In this document: positions 9,737-17,963 of the stretch, in pieces
How the letters are laid out: each line of letters begins with the position of its first letter
Position numbering within the stretch: the stretch's first letter is position 1
Origin: Enterocloster lavalensis
Lineage (GTDB): Bacteria; Bacillota; Clostridia; Lachnospirales; Lachnospiraceae
Length of the DNA: 32,751 nt
Assembly: GCF_902364025.1 (NCBI RefSeq)
Contig: NZ_CABJCG010000018.1
Location: 1 to 32,751, forward strand
Reading direction: 5' to 3'
Notes under the pieces: model-generated
Seen by the model: only the letters and a program-made list of their open reading frames with translations
Database searches by the model: none
What the model was told of the DNA's origin: nothing
Program-made: the position numbers and the translations under genes

Positions 9737-11140
9737 TCACGCTCCCCAGGCCTCCCGCAGAAGGCCGGTCCCCAGGCGGATGTCGTCCTCGGTCAGGCTG
9801 GCGTAACCCAGCAGCACCGTGGAGGGACAGCACCTGTGCTCCGGGTGGATAAAATACCCGGACATCCCGTATACCTTGACCCCCAAATCCGCAGCCCTGC
9901 GCACCAGCTCCTCCTCGTCCAGGCCGCCCCTGTGGGTCAGGAGCACGTGCAGTCCCGCGTACTCGCCGCGTATCTCAAACCGGTCCTCCAATTCCCGCAG
10001 ACCGGCTAACAGCGCGTCGTGCTTTCCCTTGTAGACCGCCCGCATCCGGTTCAGATGCCGCTCATAATGGCCTTCTGTGATGAACTGGTACAGAATATTC
10101 TGATCGATCCGCGACACCGTGGAGGCGTAAAATCCCGCCCGCTGCCGGTAAACTGCCACCATAGCGGGCGGCAGCACCAGAAAACCAACGCGGATAGCCG
10201 GAGCGATGGATTTGGAGAAGGTGCCGATGTAGATCACCCGCCCGGCCGTGTCCATGCCCTGAAGAGCCGGTATGGGCTTTCCCTTGTAGCGGAACTCGCT
10301 GTCGTAATCGTCCTCAATCAGATACCTGCCCTCCCCGCCGCAGGCCCAGGCCAAAAGCTCCTGACGGCGGCGCACCGGCATCACGATGCCCGTGGGATAC
10401 TGGTGGGCGGGCATGACGTAGGCCACGTCCGCGCCGCTTTTTTCCAGCTGGGCCACATCCATCCCATAGCGGTCCATCTCCACCGGAGCCACGGGGTAAC
10501 CCATGCCGTTAAACACCCGGTAAGCCTGCTTGTAGGTGGGATTTTCCATGGCGATCTTGTGATTCATTCCCAAAATCTGGGATAGCAGCAGCCACAGGTA
10601 CTCGCTGCCCGCGCCGATAATAATCTGCTCCGGCCTCACGTTGACTCCCCGTGCCGAGTGCAGGTAACTGCCGATGGCCGCCCGCAGGGACCGCTCTCCC
10701 TGGGGATCTCCGCCCGCAAACATCTCCTTATTGTCGTCCACCAGGGTATTTTTGCTGATCTTCCGCCAGGTATTGAAGGGAAAGCTGTCCAGATCAATGC
10801 CCCGGGGTGAGAAATCCACCCGGTACTGCTCGCGGCTCCCCGCAGGCTCCGGCACAAAACTCCCCGTCTCCTGGCCCTTCACCTCCACCAGCTCCTCGAT
10901 GCCTGCCACAAAATAACCTCTGCAGGGCACCGCCTCAATATACCCCTCGGACAAAAGCTGTTCATAAGCCATCTGGGTGGTGCTGCGGCTGACCTTCAAA
11001 TTGTCCGCCAGTACCCGTGTGGAGGGCAGGCGGCTCCCAGCCGTCAGGCGTCCGCCCCGTATCTCATCCTTGATATACTGATAAATCTGCTCGTACAGCG
11101 GGCGCTTGTCCTGGGCGTAGAGCGGCACCATCAATTCCAT
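9737..11140 (-). CDS. MocR-type transcriptional regulator (GntR wHTH fused to class I aminotransferase fold)
   Basis: The product has 467 residues. The N-terminus (about 1-80) is a GntR winged helix with PLYEQIYQYIKDEIRGGRL and LPSTRVLADNLKVSRSTT. The rest is an aminotransferase-like domain with DYDSEFRYKGKP and the PLP-lysine motif TFSKSIAPAIRVGF, so the cofactor lysine is kept. Family knowledge: MocR regulators use PLP, or PLP adducts of an amino acid, as the signal, for example PdxR for pyridoxal synthase and GabR for GABA use. No pdxST or gab genes are adjacent, so the target is unknown. The start at 11140 has GGGAGGAGG 7 nt upstream; longer in-frame starts do not. Confidence 0.92.
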   Translation of the reverse strand: MELMVPLYAQDKRPLYEQIYQYIKDEIRGGRLTAGSRLPSTRVLADNLKVSRSTTQMAYEQLLSEGYIEAVPCRGYFVAGIEELVEVKGQETGSFVPEPAGSREQYRVDFSPRGIDLDSFPFNTWRKISKNTLVDDNKEMFAGGDPQGERSLRAAIGSYLHSARGVNVRPEQIIIGAGSEYLWLLLSQILGMNHKIAMENPTYKQAYRVFNGMGYPVAPVEMDRYGMDVAQLEKSGADVAYVMPAHQYPTGIVMPVRRRQELLAWACGGEGRYLIEDDYDSEFRYKGKPIPALQGMDTAGRVIYIGTFSKSIAPAIRVGFLVLPPAMVAVYRQRAGFYASTVSRIDQNILYQFITEGHYERHLNRMRAVYKGKHDALLAGLRELEDRFEIRGEYAGLHVLLTHRGGLDEEELVRRAADLGVKVYGMSGYFIHPEHRCCPSTVLLGYASLTEDDIRLGTGLLREAWGA

Positions 11141-11160
11141 TTTTTTCCTCCTCCCAACGC

Positions 11161-11206
11161 AAAAACCGGCGGCAGCTCTGCGCGTTGCGAGCGAAGCTTC
11201 CGCCGG
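11161..11206 (-). terminator. glnS terminator
   Basis: On the minus strand, CCGGCGGAAGCT pairs with AGCTGCCGCCGG (one bulge), followed by TTTTT (plus-strand A run, 11161-11165). It lies between glnS and the MocR gene. Confidence 0.8.
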
Positions 11207-11227
11207 GTTCTCTTTCAATGTGACGCC

Positions 11228-11252
11228 CCGCCGGCGCAGCCTGCGGGTTATT
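11228..11252. repeat. REP-like motif, copy in the glnS 3' region
   Basis: The sequence contains CCGGCGCAGCCTGCGGG followed by TTATTG and matches the core of the 41-bp tandem units at 17863-17944 and the copy near 25385. It can fold as a short CCGC/GCGG hairpin. Confidence 0.5.
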
Positions 11253-11266
11253 GCTGGTTTTTCTGG

Positions 11267-12961
11267 TTATTTGGGCAGCTTGAAGGAGCTCTTAAGGGAT
11301 ACGATCCGGTTGAACACGGGCTTCTCCGGCGTGCTGTCCTTGCAGTCCGCACAGAAATAGCCGTTGCGCACAAACTGGAAGCTGTCGTAGGCTTGAGCCT
11401 TTGCCAGCTCCGGCTCCACATAGCACTCCTTGAGCACGACCAGGGAGTTGGGATTTAAGTTGAGGGAACCGTCCTCGTTCAGCTTGCCCTTCTCCTCGTC
11501 CACGATGTTCTCGTACAGACGGCACTCCACCTGCTTTGCGGTGGGCACCGCAACCCAGTGGATCGTACCCTTTACCTTGCGGCCCTCGAAACCGGAACCG
11601 CTCTTGGTCTCGGGATCATAGGTGCCGTGCACCACGGTCACGTTGCCGTTCTCGTCCTTCTCGCAGCCCGTGCATTTCACGAAGTAAGCGCCCATGAGAC
11701 GCACCTCGTTGCCCGGGAACATGCGGAAATATTTCCTGGGCGGCTCCTCCATGAAGTCCTCCCGCTCGATGTACACCTCGCGGCTAAAGGGCACCAAACG
11801 GCTACCGAGCTCCGGGTTCTCCAGGTTGTTGGGAATCTCAAGCTCCTCCACCTGGCCCTCGGGATAGTTGTCGATCACCAGCTTCACCGGGTCCAGAACC
11901 GCCATCATTCTGGCCTTTTTCAGCTTCAAATCCTCGCGGATACAGTATTCCAGCATAGCGTAGTCCACGGAGCTGTTGGCCTTGGAAACGCCCACCAGGT
12001 CCACGAACATGCGGATGGACTCCGGCGTGTAGCCCCTTCTGCGCAGGGCAGCGATGGAAACCAGACGCGGATCGTCCCAGCCGTCCACGATCTTGTCCTC
12101 CACCAGCTTCTTGATGTAGCGCTTGCCCGTGACCACATTGGTCAGGTACAGCTTGGCAAACTCGATCTGGCGGGGCGGATTCTCAAATTCGCACTCTTTC
12201 ACCACCCAGTCGTACAGCGGTCTGTGATCCTCGAACTCCAGGGTGCAGATGGAGTGGGTGATATTCTCGATGGCATCCTCGATAGGATGGGCGAAATCGT
12301 ACATGGGGTAGATGCACCACTTGTCCCCGGTGTTGTGGTGGGACATGCGGGCCACGCGGTAGATCACCGGGTCGCGCATGTTAATGTTGGGGGAGGCCAT
12401 GTCGATCTTGGCCCGCAGCACCTTTGCGCCGTCCTGGTATTTCCCCTCCTTCATCTCCTCGAAGAGCTGTAAATTCTCCTCGATGCTGCGGTTCCGGTAG
12501 GGGCTCTCCTTGCCGGGCGTGTTGTAGTCGCCGCGGTACTGCTTGATCTCGTCGGCGCTGAGGTCGCAGACAAATGCCTTGCCCTTTTTGATCAGCATCA
12601 CCGCGCACTCGTACATCTGCTCAAAGTAGTTGGAGGCGAAGAACAGCCGGTCCTCAAAGTCGGCGCCCAGCCACTTCACATCCTCTATAATGGACTCCAC
12701 GAACTCGGTTTTCTCCTTCGTGGGATTGGTATCGTCAAAACGCAGATTGAATTTCCCGCCGTACTTCTGGGCCAGGCCGTAGTTGAGCAAAATGGACTTG
12801 GCGTGTCCAATGTGCAAATAGCCGTTGGGCTCCGGTGGGAAACGGGTTTGGACGTGGTTGTATACTCCGCTCGCCAGGTCTTTGTCGATCTCCTGCTCAA
12901 TGAAGTTTTTGGAAACCACTTCTTTCTCCTCAGTTTCCATTACGGTATCTTTCTCTGCCAT
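11267..12961 (-). CDS. glnS: Glutaminyl-tRNA synthetase (GlnRS)
   Basis: This 564-residue cytosolic class I synthetase charges tRNA-Gln with glutamine. The class I HIGH signature is seen in [14 protein letters not shown], followed by [13 protein letters not shown] and the GlnRS-type [17 protein letters not shown]. The position of the KMSKS loop reads [12 protein letters not shown], where E. coli GlnRS has VMSKRKL, so the first part of that motif differs. The C-terminal anticodon-binding beta-barrels contain [15 protein letters not shown] and [10 protein letters not shown] segments. A start at 12961 is chosen because CGGAGG lies 8 nt upstream; the longer frame to 13042 has no site. An extended -10 promoter is possible at 13031-13036. 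A terminator follows at 11161-11206. GlnRS rather than GluRS/GatCAB is not universal in Firmicutes. Confidence 0.96.
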   Translation of the reverse strand: MAEKDTVMETEEKEVVSKNFIEQEIDKDLASGVYNHVQTRFPPEPNGYLHIGHAKSILLNYGLAQKYGGKFNLRFDDTNPTKEKTEFVESIIEDVKWLGADFEDRLFFASNYFEQMYECAVMLIKKGKAFVCDLSADEIKQYRGDYNTPGKESPYRNRSIEENLQLFEEMKEGKYQDGAKVLRAKIDMASPNINMRDPVIYRVARMSHHNTGDKWCIYPMYDFAHPIEDAIENITHSICTLEFEDHRPLYDWVVKECEFENPPRQIEFAKLYLTNVVTGKRYIKKLVEDKIVDGWDDPRLVSIAALRRRGYTPESIRMFVDLVGVSKANSSVDYAMLEYCIREDLKLKKARMMAVLDPVKLVIDNYPEGQVEELEIPNNLENPELGSRLVPFSREVYIEREDFMEEPPRKYFRMFPGNEVRLMGAYFVKCTGCEKDENGNVTVVHGTYDPETKSGSGFEGRKVKGTIHWVAVPTAKQVECRLYENIVDEEKGKLNEDGSLNLNPNSLVVLKECYVEPELAKAQAYDSFQFVRNGYFCADCKDSTPEKPVFNRIVSLKSSFKLPK

Positions 12962-13064
12962 AAACTGTTCCTCCGTTATCTGATTCCCTGCTCCGCTGTA
13001 TTCCCGGCGCGGACAGGCGTATACCCTGCTATCATAGCACATTTCTCCATTCCGGGAAAGGGGA

Positions 13065-13096
13065 GGCCGGGAAATTTTTTAAAATACTTCCCGGCC
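13065..13096. repeat. Inverted repeat spanning the EAL gene stop codon
   Basis: GGCCGGGAA (13065-13073) and TTCCCGGCC (13088-13096) form a perfect 9-bp stem whose AT-rich loop holds the stop codon region of the EAL gene. No T run follows on the minus strand, so it is an atypical terminator at best; it may instead stabilise the 3' end. Confidence 0.4.
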
Positions 13097-15337
13097 GCCG
13101 GTATTTTCATACACCAGTTTCTCATATTCGCCGCATGGCATCGGCTTGGCGCAGTAGTAGCCCTGGATGTAATCCACGTTCATGCGCTTGAGCAGATCGT
13201 ACTGGTCCTTGGTCTCCACCCCCTCGGCCGTCACCTGGATGTTCAGGGACTGGGCCAGGCCGATCACGCTGGCGAGGATCTTCTGCAGCTTGGGCCGCTC
13301 GGTGGAGTCGTCCACCAGCCCCTTGTCGATCTTCAGATTGTCGATGGGCATGCTGCGCAGAAGCTGAATGGAGGAGTATCCCGAGCCGAAATCGTCCATC
13401 AGGATCGGCACGCCCTCCCGCCGGAAGCCCTGCAGCGTTTCCCCCAGCAGCTCCTCGTTGTCGAACATCACCGTCTCCGTCAGCTCCAGCTCCACCAGCC
13501 CCGGCGGCACGTGCCACCTGCGGATCAGGCCCAGATAGCGCTCCACAAACCCCTTCTGGTACAGGTGGAGGCGGGAAATGTTCACGGAAACCGGCTGCAC
13601 CACAAAACCGCGGTCCAGCCACTGCCGGATCTGGCGGCACACCTGCTCGAAAATGTACTCATCCAGCCGGATGATCATGCTGTTGCTCTCAAACACCGGT
13701 ACAAACACCCCCGGCGGAATCATACCCTCTACAGGAGAATTCCAGCGCACCAGCGCCTCCGCGCCGTAAAAGCGGCCGCCCTTCACGTCGTATTTTGGCT
13801 GGTAATAGACCTCGAACTGTCTCTGGCTCACCGCCTCCTCAAAATGGTTCTCCAGCTCCTTCTGGCGAACCATCCGCTCCCGGATTCCGGTGTCGTAAAA
13901 GCCGCAGTTCTCGATGGCCCCCATATTTTCCCTGGAAAGCGCCGCCTTGGCCCAGTCCAGCATCTTGTCGAGCACCTCCGTCTTGTCCTCGATCTGATAG
14001 ATTCCGGCGGTCATCCGGACGTCATAGGCCATCTCCTCCATCTGGCTCCGGTTCAGCCGCTCCATGCCGTGGATCATGTTCTTTACGCGCTCCCGCAGCT
14101 GTTCCTTGTCCCGGTAGGACAACAGGGCGGCGAACCGGTCCGCGTTTAAGCGGGCGCAGGCCTCCTGCTTGCCGATGTGGGCGCTTAAATAGTCCGCAAT
14201 CACCCTCAAAATCCGGTCGCCCTCGGCAAAGCCGTGCAGGTCGTTGATGTACTGAAACATGCGCACGTTAAAGCAGACCAGCGCATAGGGCGTTTCCCGG
14301 GAACCGGACAGGATTTCCTGCACGTCGAGGCGGAATTTGGCAAATGAGGCATGGCCGGTGACCGCGTCCGTCAGCGCCGTATCTTCCACTTTTTTCCAAT
14401 AGCGTTTCTTGATCATCCAGATCTGGTACGCCATCAGGGCCAGTATACCCAGACAGGCGGCCATCATGGTGTAGGCCAGGCTCAACATGCCGTTGACATT
14501 TTCCTCAACCACCCAGGAGGGGACGACGCTGAGCAGATACCACTGGTTCACCCCCAGGGGCTGGTAGTAGACGTAGCGCCGTCCGTCCTCCCGCTCGTAC
14601 CGGAGGGACCCGCTTTTGTGGGCCGCGATCTCCTCCCGCAGCAGGTCCATCTGCTGCGCGTTGGTGTCGGAGATAGCGCTTACCTCCTTATAAAAATTGT
14701 CCAGATTCCCCAGGCTGGCCGGATTGCGGGAGCCGCTGACGCATTCCCCGTCCTCCTTGATAATGTAGCTGTACCCGCTGCCGCCGAAGGTGGAAACCGA
14801 GAGACTGTCCTCGTAAAAATCCGTGGAATACGTGCCGAACAGCGCATACGTGCCGCCATTCCCTGCGGTGAAGGGCACGCCGTACACGGTCACCGGCTCC
14901 CCGTCGATCAGGTCGGGCACCCGGTCGGACACAAACGCGCTGCCGGCAAACGCCGTTTTGAAGCGCTCCCCCACCTGCGTGGACCTGGCGTCCACATCCG
15001 AGCCGTCGGTGGCGTAGCCAGTACCGTCCTCCCGGACAATCCCCATGCGCTTGAAGTTGTTGGCCTGATCCACCGCCGTCAGCTCCCCCACCAGTTCCCG
15101 GATATCGCCGGAAGGATTCTGGGCCAGCAGGATCGCCAGACTTTCCAGCATCATCTGGTTCTTCTCGACCTCCTGGCGGACCACCTTGGCGCTCTGATCG
15201 GAAATCTCAGCCAGTGTGTTGACCATCTTCGCCTGGGACGTGCGGTAAAATAAAACCGCATACACGAGAACCAGCGCGACCATTACAAAGGCCGCGATGC
15301 CGATTCCCGAAAACATTTTCTTTGTCGACTGCTTCAT
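13079..15337 (-). CDS. Membrane cyclic-di-GMP phosphodiesterase: dCache-degenerate GGDEF-EAL
   Basis: The product has 752 residues. TM1 is at about residues 10-31, an extracellular dCache-like sensor at about 40-285, and TM2 at about 290-312. A GGDEF fold at about 330-490 is degenerate: LNADRF replaces GG(D/E)EF, so cyclase activity is unlikely. The EAL domain at about 505-745 keeps the catalytic set: EALVRW, VNISRLH, LELTETVM, DDFGSGYSS, KIDKGLV, TAEGVET and QGYYCAKP. It is therefore expected to hydrolyse c-di-GMP to pGpG in response to an external ligand. The start at 15337 has GTGAGGAA at good spacing; the longer frame to 15442 is not supported. The promoter at 15377-15406 fits this start. 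In the same window, a PilT/PilC pilus operon is a plausible, unproven c-di-GMP-linked output. Confidence 0.93.
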   Translation of the reverse strand: MKQSTKKMFSGIGIAAFVMVALVLVYAVLFYRTSQAKMVNTLAEISDQSAKVVRQEVEKNQMMLESLAILLAQNPSGDIRELVGELTAVDQANNFKRMGIVREDGTGYATDGSDVDARSTQVGERFKTAFAGSAFVSDRVPDLIDGEPVTVYGVPFTAGNGGTYALFGTYSTDFYEDSLSVSTFGGSGYSYIIKEDGECVSGSRNPASLGNLDNFYKEVSAISDTNAQQMDLLREEIAAHKSGSLRYEREDGRRYVYYQPLGVNQWYLLSVVPSWVVEENVNGMLSLAYTMMAACLGILALMAYQIWMIKKRYWKKVEDTALTDAVTGHASFAKFRLDVQEILSGSRETPYALVCFNVRMFQYINDLHGFAEGDRILRVIADYLSAHIGKQEACARLNADRFAALLSYRDKEQLRERVKNMIHGMERLNRSQMEEMAYDVRMTAGIYQIEDKTEVLDKMLDWAKAALSRENMGAIENCGFYDTGIRERMVRQKELENHFEEAVSQRQFEVYYQPKYDVKGGRFYGAEALVRWNSPVEGMIPPGVFVPVFESNSMIIRLDEYIFEQVCRQIRQWLDRGFVVQPVSVNISRLHLYQKGFVERYLGLIRRWHVPPGLVELELTETVMFDNEELLGETLQGFRREGVPILMDDFGSGYSSIQLLRSMPIDNLKIDKGLVDDSTERPKLQKILASVIGLAQSLNIQVTAEGVETKDQYDLLKRMNVDYIQGYYCAKPMPCGEYEKLVYENTGGREVF

Positions 15338-15376
15338 AGATCGATTCCTCACTGTCCGGATCTGCTCATGACCGCT

Positions 15377-15406
15377 ATTATATATCAAATGCCGCCGGGC
15401 TGTAAA
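15377..15406 (-). promoter_or_regulatory. Promoter of the EAL gene
   Basis: On the minus strand TTTACA (15401-15406), an 18-bp spacer and a consensus TATAAT (15377-15382), 40 bp upstream of the chosen start. Confidence 0.7.
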
Positions 15407-15450
15407 CCCCCGATCCGGCCGCCCCATGTCCCCCCAGAACAAAAATCCGG

Positions 15451-15479
15451 TGGAAATTCATGGCAAATTTTGCTATACT
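15451..15479 (+). promoter_or_regulatory. Extended -10 promoter of azlCD
   Basis: A TATACT -10 (15474-15479) is preceded by TGC (extended -10), with TGGAAA 17 bp upstream as a weak -35. The 87-nt leader that follows contains several inverted repeats (see findings). Confidence 0.5.
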
Positions 15480-15566
15480 GTTTCTAATTACGGCCTATAT
15501 TCCGGGTATACCGGCGGCCGCACTGGATATTCCAGTCAAAAGCTGAAACAGAAAGCGGGAGTTATT

Positions 15567-16274
15567 ATGAAAAAAGCAGCAAAATTTGCATTTGTCAAGA
15601 GCATCCCCATCATGCTGGGGTATGTGTTTCTGGGCATCGCCTTCGGGCTGGTGCTTCAGAAGGCGGGCCTGGGACCTCTGTGGGCCCTTCTCATCAGCGC
15701 CTGCGTCTACGCCGGTTCCATGCAGTTCGCCCTGGTGGGCATTCTCACCGGCGGACTCAGCTTCGTCACCACCGCGGTGATGACCCTGTTCATCAACAGC
15801 CGCCACGCATTTTACGGCCTGACCTTTATCGAGCGCTTTAAAAAGATGAAAAAAGCCTATCCTTATATGGTATTCTCCCTGACCGACGAGACCTACTCCC
15901 TGCTGTGTTCCATGGCCAGGCCCCGGGACTTCACGGACCGGGAATGGGACATGGCTACGCTGTTCGTCTCCCTGTTCGACCAGTGCTACTGGGTGGCGGG
16001 CTCCGTCCTGGGCGCCCTGGCCGGGCAGCTCATCACCTTCGACTCCACGGGCATCGACTTCGCCATGACCGCGCTGTTCGTGGTCATCTGCGTGGATCAG
16101 TGGAAGCACGCGAAAACCCATATCCCGGCCCTGGCGGGCTTTGCCTGCGGTATTTTCTTTCTGGCCCTGATCCGCTCGGCCAACTTCATTCTGCCGGCCC
16201 TGGCGGCCGTGGCGGGCGTGCTGCTCATCTCCCGCCGGATCATTGAACGGAAAATGGAGGATTCATCATTATGA
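15567..16274 (+). CDS. azlC: AzlC family branched-chain amino acid exporter, large subunit
   Basis: This 235-residue integral membrane protein has several hydrophobic segments. It shows the AzlC pattern: a short cytosolic start (MKKAAKFAFVKSIPIMLGY), GIAFGLVLQKAGL, a CVYAGSMQFALVG stretch, and FINSRHAFYGLTFIERFK. AzlC with AzlD forms an exporter of branched-chain amino acids or related compounds in known cases (AzlCD in Bacillus, YgaZH in E. coli). The start at 15567 is chosen because GCGGGAG precedes it; the upstream extension to 15426 is not protein-like. The stop overlaps the azlD start by four bases (ATGA), indicating translational coupling. An Lrp/AsnC-type regulator often sits nearby, but none is present here. 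Confidence 0.92.
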   Translation: MKKAAKFAFVKSIPIMLGYVFLGIAFGLVLQKAGLGPLWALLISACVYAGSMQFALVGILTGGLSFVTTAVMTLFINSRHAFYGLTFIERFKKMKKAYPYMVFSLTDETYSLLCSMARPRDFTDREWDMATLFVSLFDQCYWVAGSVLGALAGQLITFDSTGIDFAMTALFVVICVDQWKHAKTHIPALAGFACGIFFLALIRSANFILPALAAVAGVLLISRRIIERKMEDSSL

Positions 16275-16597
16275 CAGAAAAATATGTACTCATCACTGTG
16301 ATCATCTGCGCCCTCTGCACCCAGGCCACCCGCTGGCTCCCCTTCCTGCTCTTCGGCGGCAAAAAGGAGGTGCCGCGGATCGTGCGCTATCTGGGCGCGG
16401 TGCTGCCCGCCGCCATCATGGCCGTGCTGGTGGTCTACTGCCTGAAGGGCGTCACGCCGCTCGCTTACCCTTACGGGCTGCCGGAGTTTTTCAGCGTGGC
16501 TCTTGTGGTGGTGCTGCACCTGTGGAAGGGGAACACCCTGGCAAGTATTGCGCTGGGCACGGTGTGTTATATGTTGTTGGTGCAGGGGGTGTTTTGA
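16271..16597 (+). CDS. azlD: AzlD family branched-chain amino acid exporter, small subunit
   Basis: This 108-residue protein has about four hydrophobic segments and the AzlD pattern: TEKYVLITVIICALCTQATRWLPF near the N-terminus (shown in part), VRYLGAVLPAAIMAVLVVYC, and LWKGNTLASIALGT. It is the partner of AzlC and its start overlaps the azlC stop as ATGA. GGAGG lies upstream inside azlC. Only 33 bp separate its stop from the convergent gene at 16631, and I see no terminator there. Confidence 0.92.
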   Translation: MTEKYVLITVIICALCTQATRWLPFLLFGGKKEVPRIVRYLGAVLPAAIMAVLVVYCLKGVTPLAYPYGLPEFFSVALVVVLHLWKGNTLASIALGTVCYMLLVQGVF

Positions 16598-16630
16598 GGT
16601 TTCCTGCCCGGGACTTGCGGTACACAGTAT

Positions 16631-17707
16631 TTAGAATGTTTCCGGGGTCATGTTCAGTTCACGCCTGGCTTCCAGCCAGTCCTGGTCCAGTTTGATGTCC
16701 AGGCTGCGCCGGAGGCCTTTTATTATGATCTGGGTGTGCAGTACCTTCATATGGCGCTCCTTTTCATCCAGGACATTTCCTCCGAACAGCGCCGCCTCGC
16801 TCAGGGAGTCCGGCGGAGTAAAATAAAACCGCCGTTCCCGCTCGTCCCCGGAAAATACCAGATAAAACCGGGTCTCCTGTCCCGTCAGAACATAGCGGAC
16901 CCGGCAGCGCGCCTCGTCGCGTTGGCCGAACAGTTCTTCCGGGAAGGGTTCCTTCCCCAGGAAATGCAGCAGCACCCCGGTGTCCGTGGAGGCCAGAAAA
17001 TTGGTGTGGATCTCCCGCAGGAAATCTCCCAGCTCCTCCAGCGCCTGACCCGCGCTGGGCTGCAGGTCAAAATCCCAGGCGAACTCCTCGCCCGTTTTCT
17101 CCCCTCTGAGCACCATCTCGAATTTTTCCATAAAATCCTTCCGGCCGCCTCTGCCGCTCTCGGAGAGCTTGGCGGAGGATATGTATTGTTCCTCCAGCAG
17201 AAGAATCCGGTCCTTGATATCCGCGATGGCCAGATTGTTCCGGTAGGAAATGGTCCGGATTCCGTGGGCGTAGGCCAGCTTTTCCGCCTCCGGGTTAAAC
17301 CCGTTGGCTGCGAAAAACGCTCCCAGCTCCATCCTGCGCCCCCGCACCATGGAGTCCGTCAGGGAATCGTCCACAAAATAATTTTCCTGTATATCTTTCA
17401 GCACGCCGATGAAGCTGCGGATCGAGTTCTTCTGCACCTCTTTCTGCAGGAACTTCGCCTCTCCCAGAAGCCGCACCGGATATAAAAAGGGGATAAAGCC
17501 GTCGTAATCAAAGGGGCAGTCGATCTGGTGCCATCCGCCCCGGCCCTTCAGCTCCACAAAATTCGCCCGGTTCATGCGCACCTTCCCCGCATGTTCCGCC
17601 CCCGGCCGGACCAGTGAAAACCCGCTCTGCTCCAGAAGAATCCGCAGCACCGTCTCAAACAGGCTGCCGCGGACCATACCCCGCTTTGTATTGTTCTCTC
17701 CACGCAT
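16631..17707 (-). CDS. Stand-alone PD-(D/E)XK nuclease-like protein
   Basis: The product has 358 residues. The N-terminal 100 residues match the order of a Mrr-like PD-(D/E)XK core: an alpha helix (GSLFETVLRILLEQSGF), then HQIDCPFDYDGF carrying the Asp, then a strand with LLGEAKF carrying the E-x-K. This would make it a metal-dependent DNA-cleaving fold. The remaining about 250 residues are not recognised; they include a helical region (about 165-215) and a mixed part containing VRYVLTGQETRFYLVFSG. No methyltransferase, specificity subunit or helicase is adjacent, so a conventional restriction-modification system is not supported. The start at 17707 has GGGGAGGT 8 nt upstream. It could be a DNA-repair, defence or methylated-DNA-targeting nuclease; the choice between these is open. 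Confidence 0.7.
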   Translation of the reverse strand: MRGENNTKRGMVRGSLFETVLRILLEQSGFSLVRPGAEHAGKVRMNRANFVELKGRGGWHQIDCPFDYDGFIPFLYPVRLLGEAKFLQKEVQKNSIRSFIGVLKDIQENYFVDDSLTDSMVRGRRMELGAFFAANGFNPEAEKLAYAHGIRTISYRNNLAIADIKDRILLLEEQYISSAKLSESGRGGRKDFMEKFEMVLRGEKTGEEFAWDFDLQPSAGQALEELGDFLREIHTNFLASTDTGVLLHFLGKEPFPEELFGQRDEARCRVRYVLTGQETRFYLVFSGDERERRFYFTPPDSLSEAALFGGNVLDEKERHMKVLHTQIIIKGLRRSLDIKLDQDWLEARRELNMTPETF

Positions 17708-17819
17708 CGGTTTACCTCCCCGTCTTGTCTGTCATTGTATAAACAAATTTTAACATTTTTGTTGGGAAATAACAAGGAATCCCGGAAGTTTCGCCGTGCC
17801 AGCTTATGTCCGGCAGCCG

Positions 17820-17860
17820 AAAAAGCGCCTTTTGCAGCGTTAGCCGCTCAAAGGCGCTTT
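17820..17860 (-). terminator. Terminator of the M20 amidohydrolase operon
   Basis: An 11-bp perfect stem (17822-17832 with 17850-17860) with an inner AGCG/CGCT hairpin is followed on the minus strand by TTTTT. It lies about 100 bp past the amidohydrolase stop, beyond the REP-like repeats. Confidence 0.75.
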
Positions 17861-17862
17861 CC

Positions 17863-17944
17863 TTGGATGCAATAGGCCGCTGGCGCAGCCTGCGGGCGAT
17901 TGTTTGGATGCAATGGACCGCTGGCACAGCCTGCGGGCGATTGT
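17863..17944. repeat. Two tandem 41-bp REP-like repeats
   Basis: Units at 17863-17903 and 17904-17944 differ at three positions. Each starts TTGGATGCAAT and contains GCAGCCTGCGGGCGATTG. A CCGC-A-GGC/GCC-A-GCGG hairpin can form in each. They lie between the amidohydrolase stop and its terminator, so they are in the mRNA 3' end. Confidence 0.85.
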
Positions 17945-17963
17945 TTTTATCCTCTTTATTCTT

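Noticed and set aside
12803..14149. A 448-codon plus-strand frame across the glnS 5' end and the EAL gene
   Set aside because: It crosses two clear minus-strand genes, is His/Pro/Arg-rich and has no supporting ribosome site.
16631..17707. Conventional restriction-modification system
   Set aside because: No methyltransferase or specificity subunit is in the neighbourhood; only the nuclease fold is visible.
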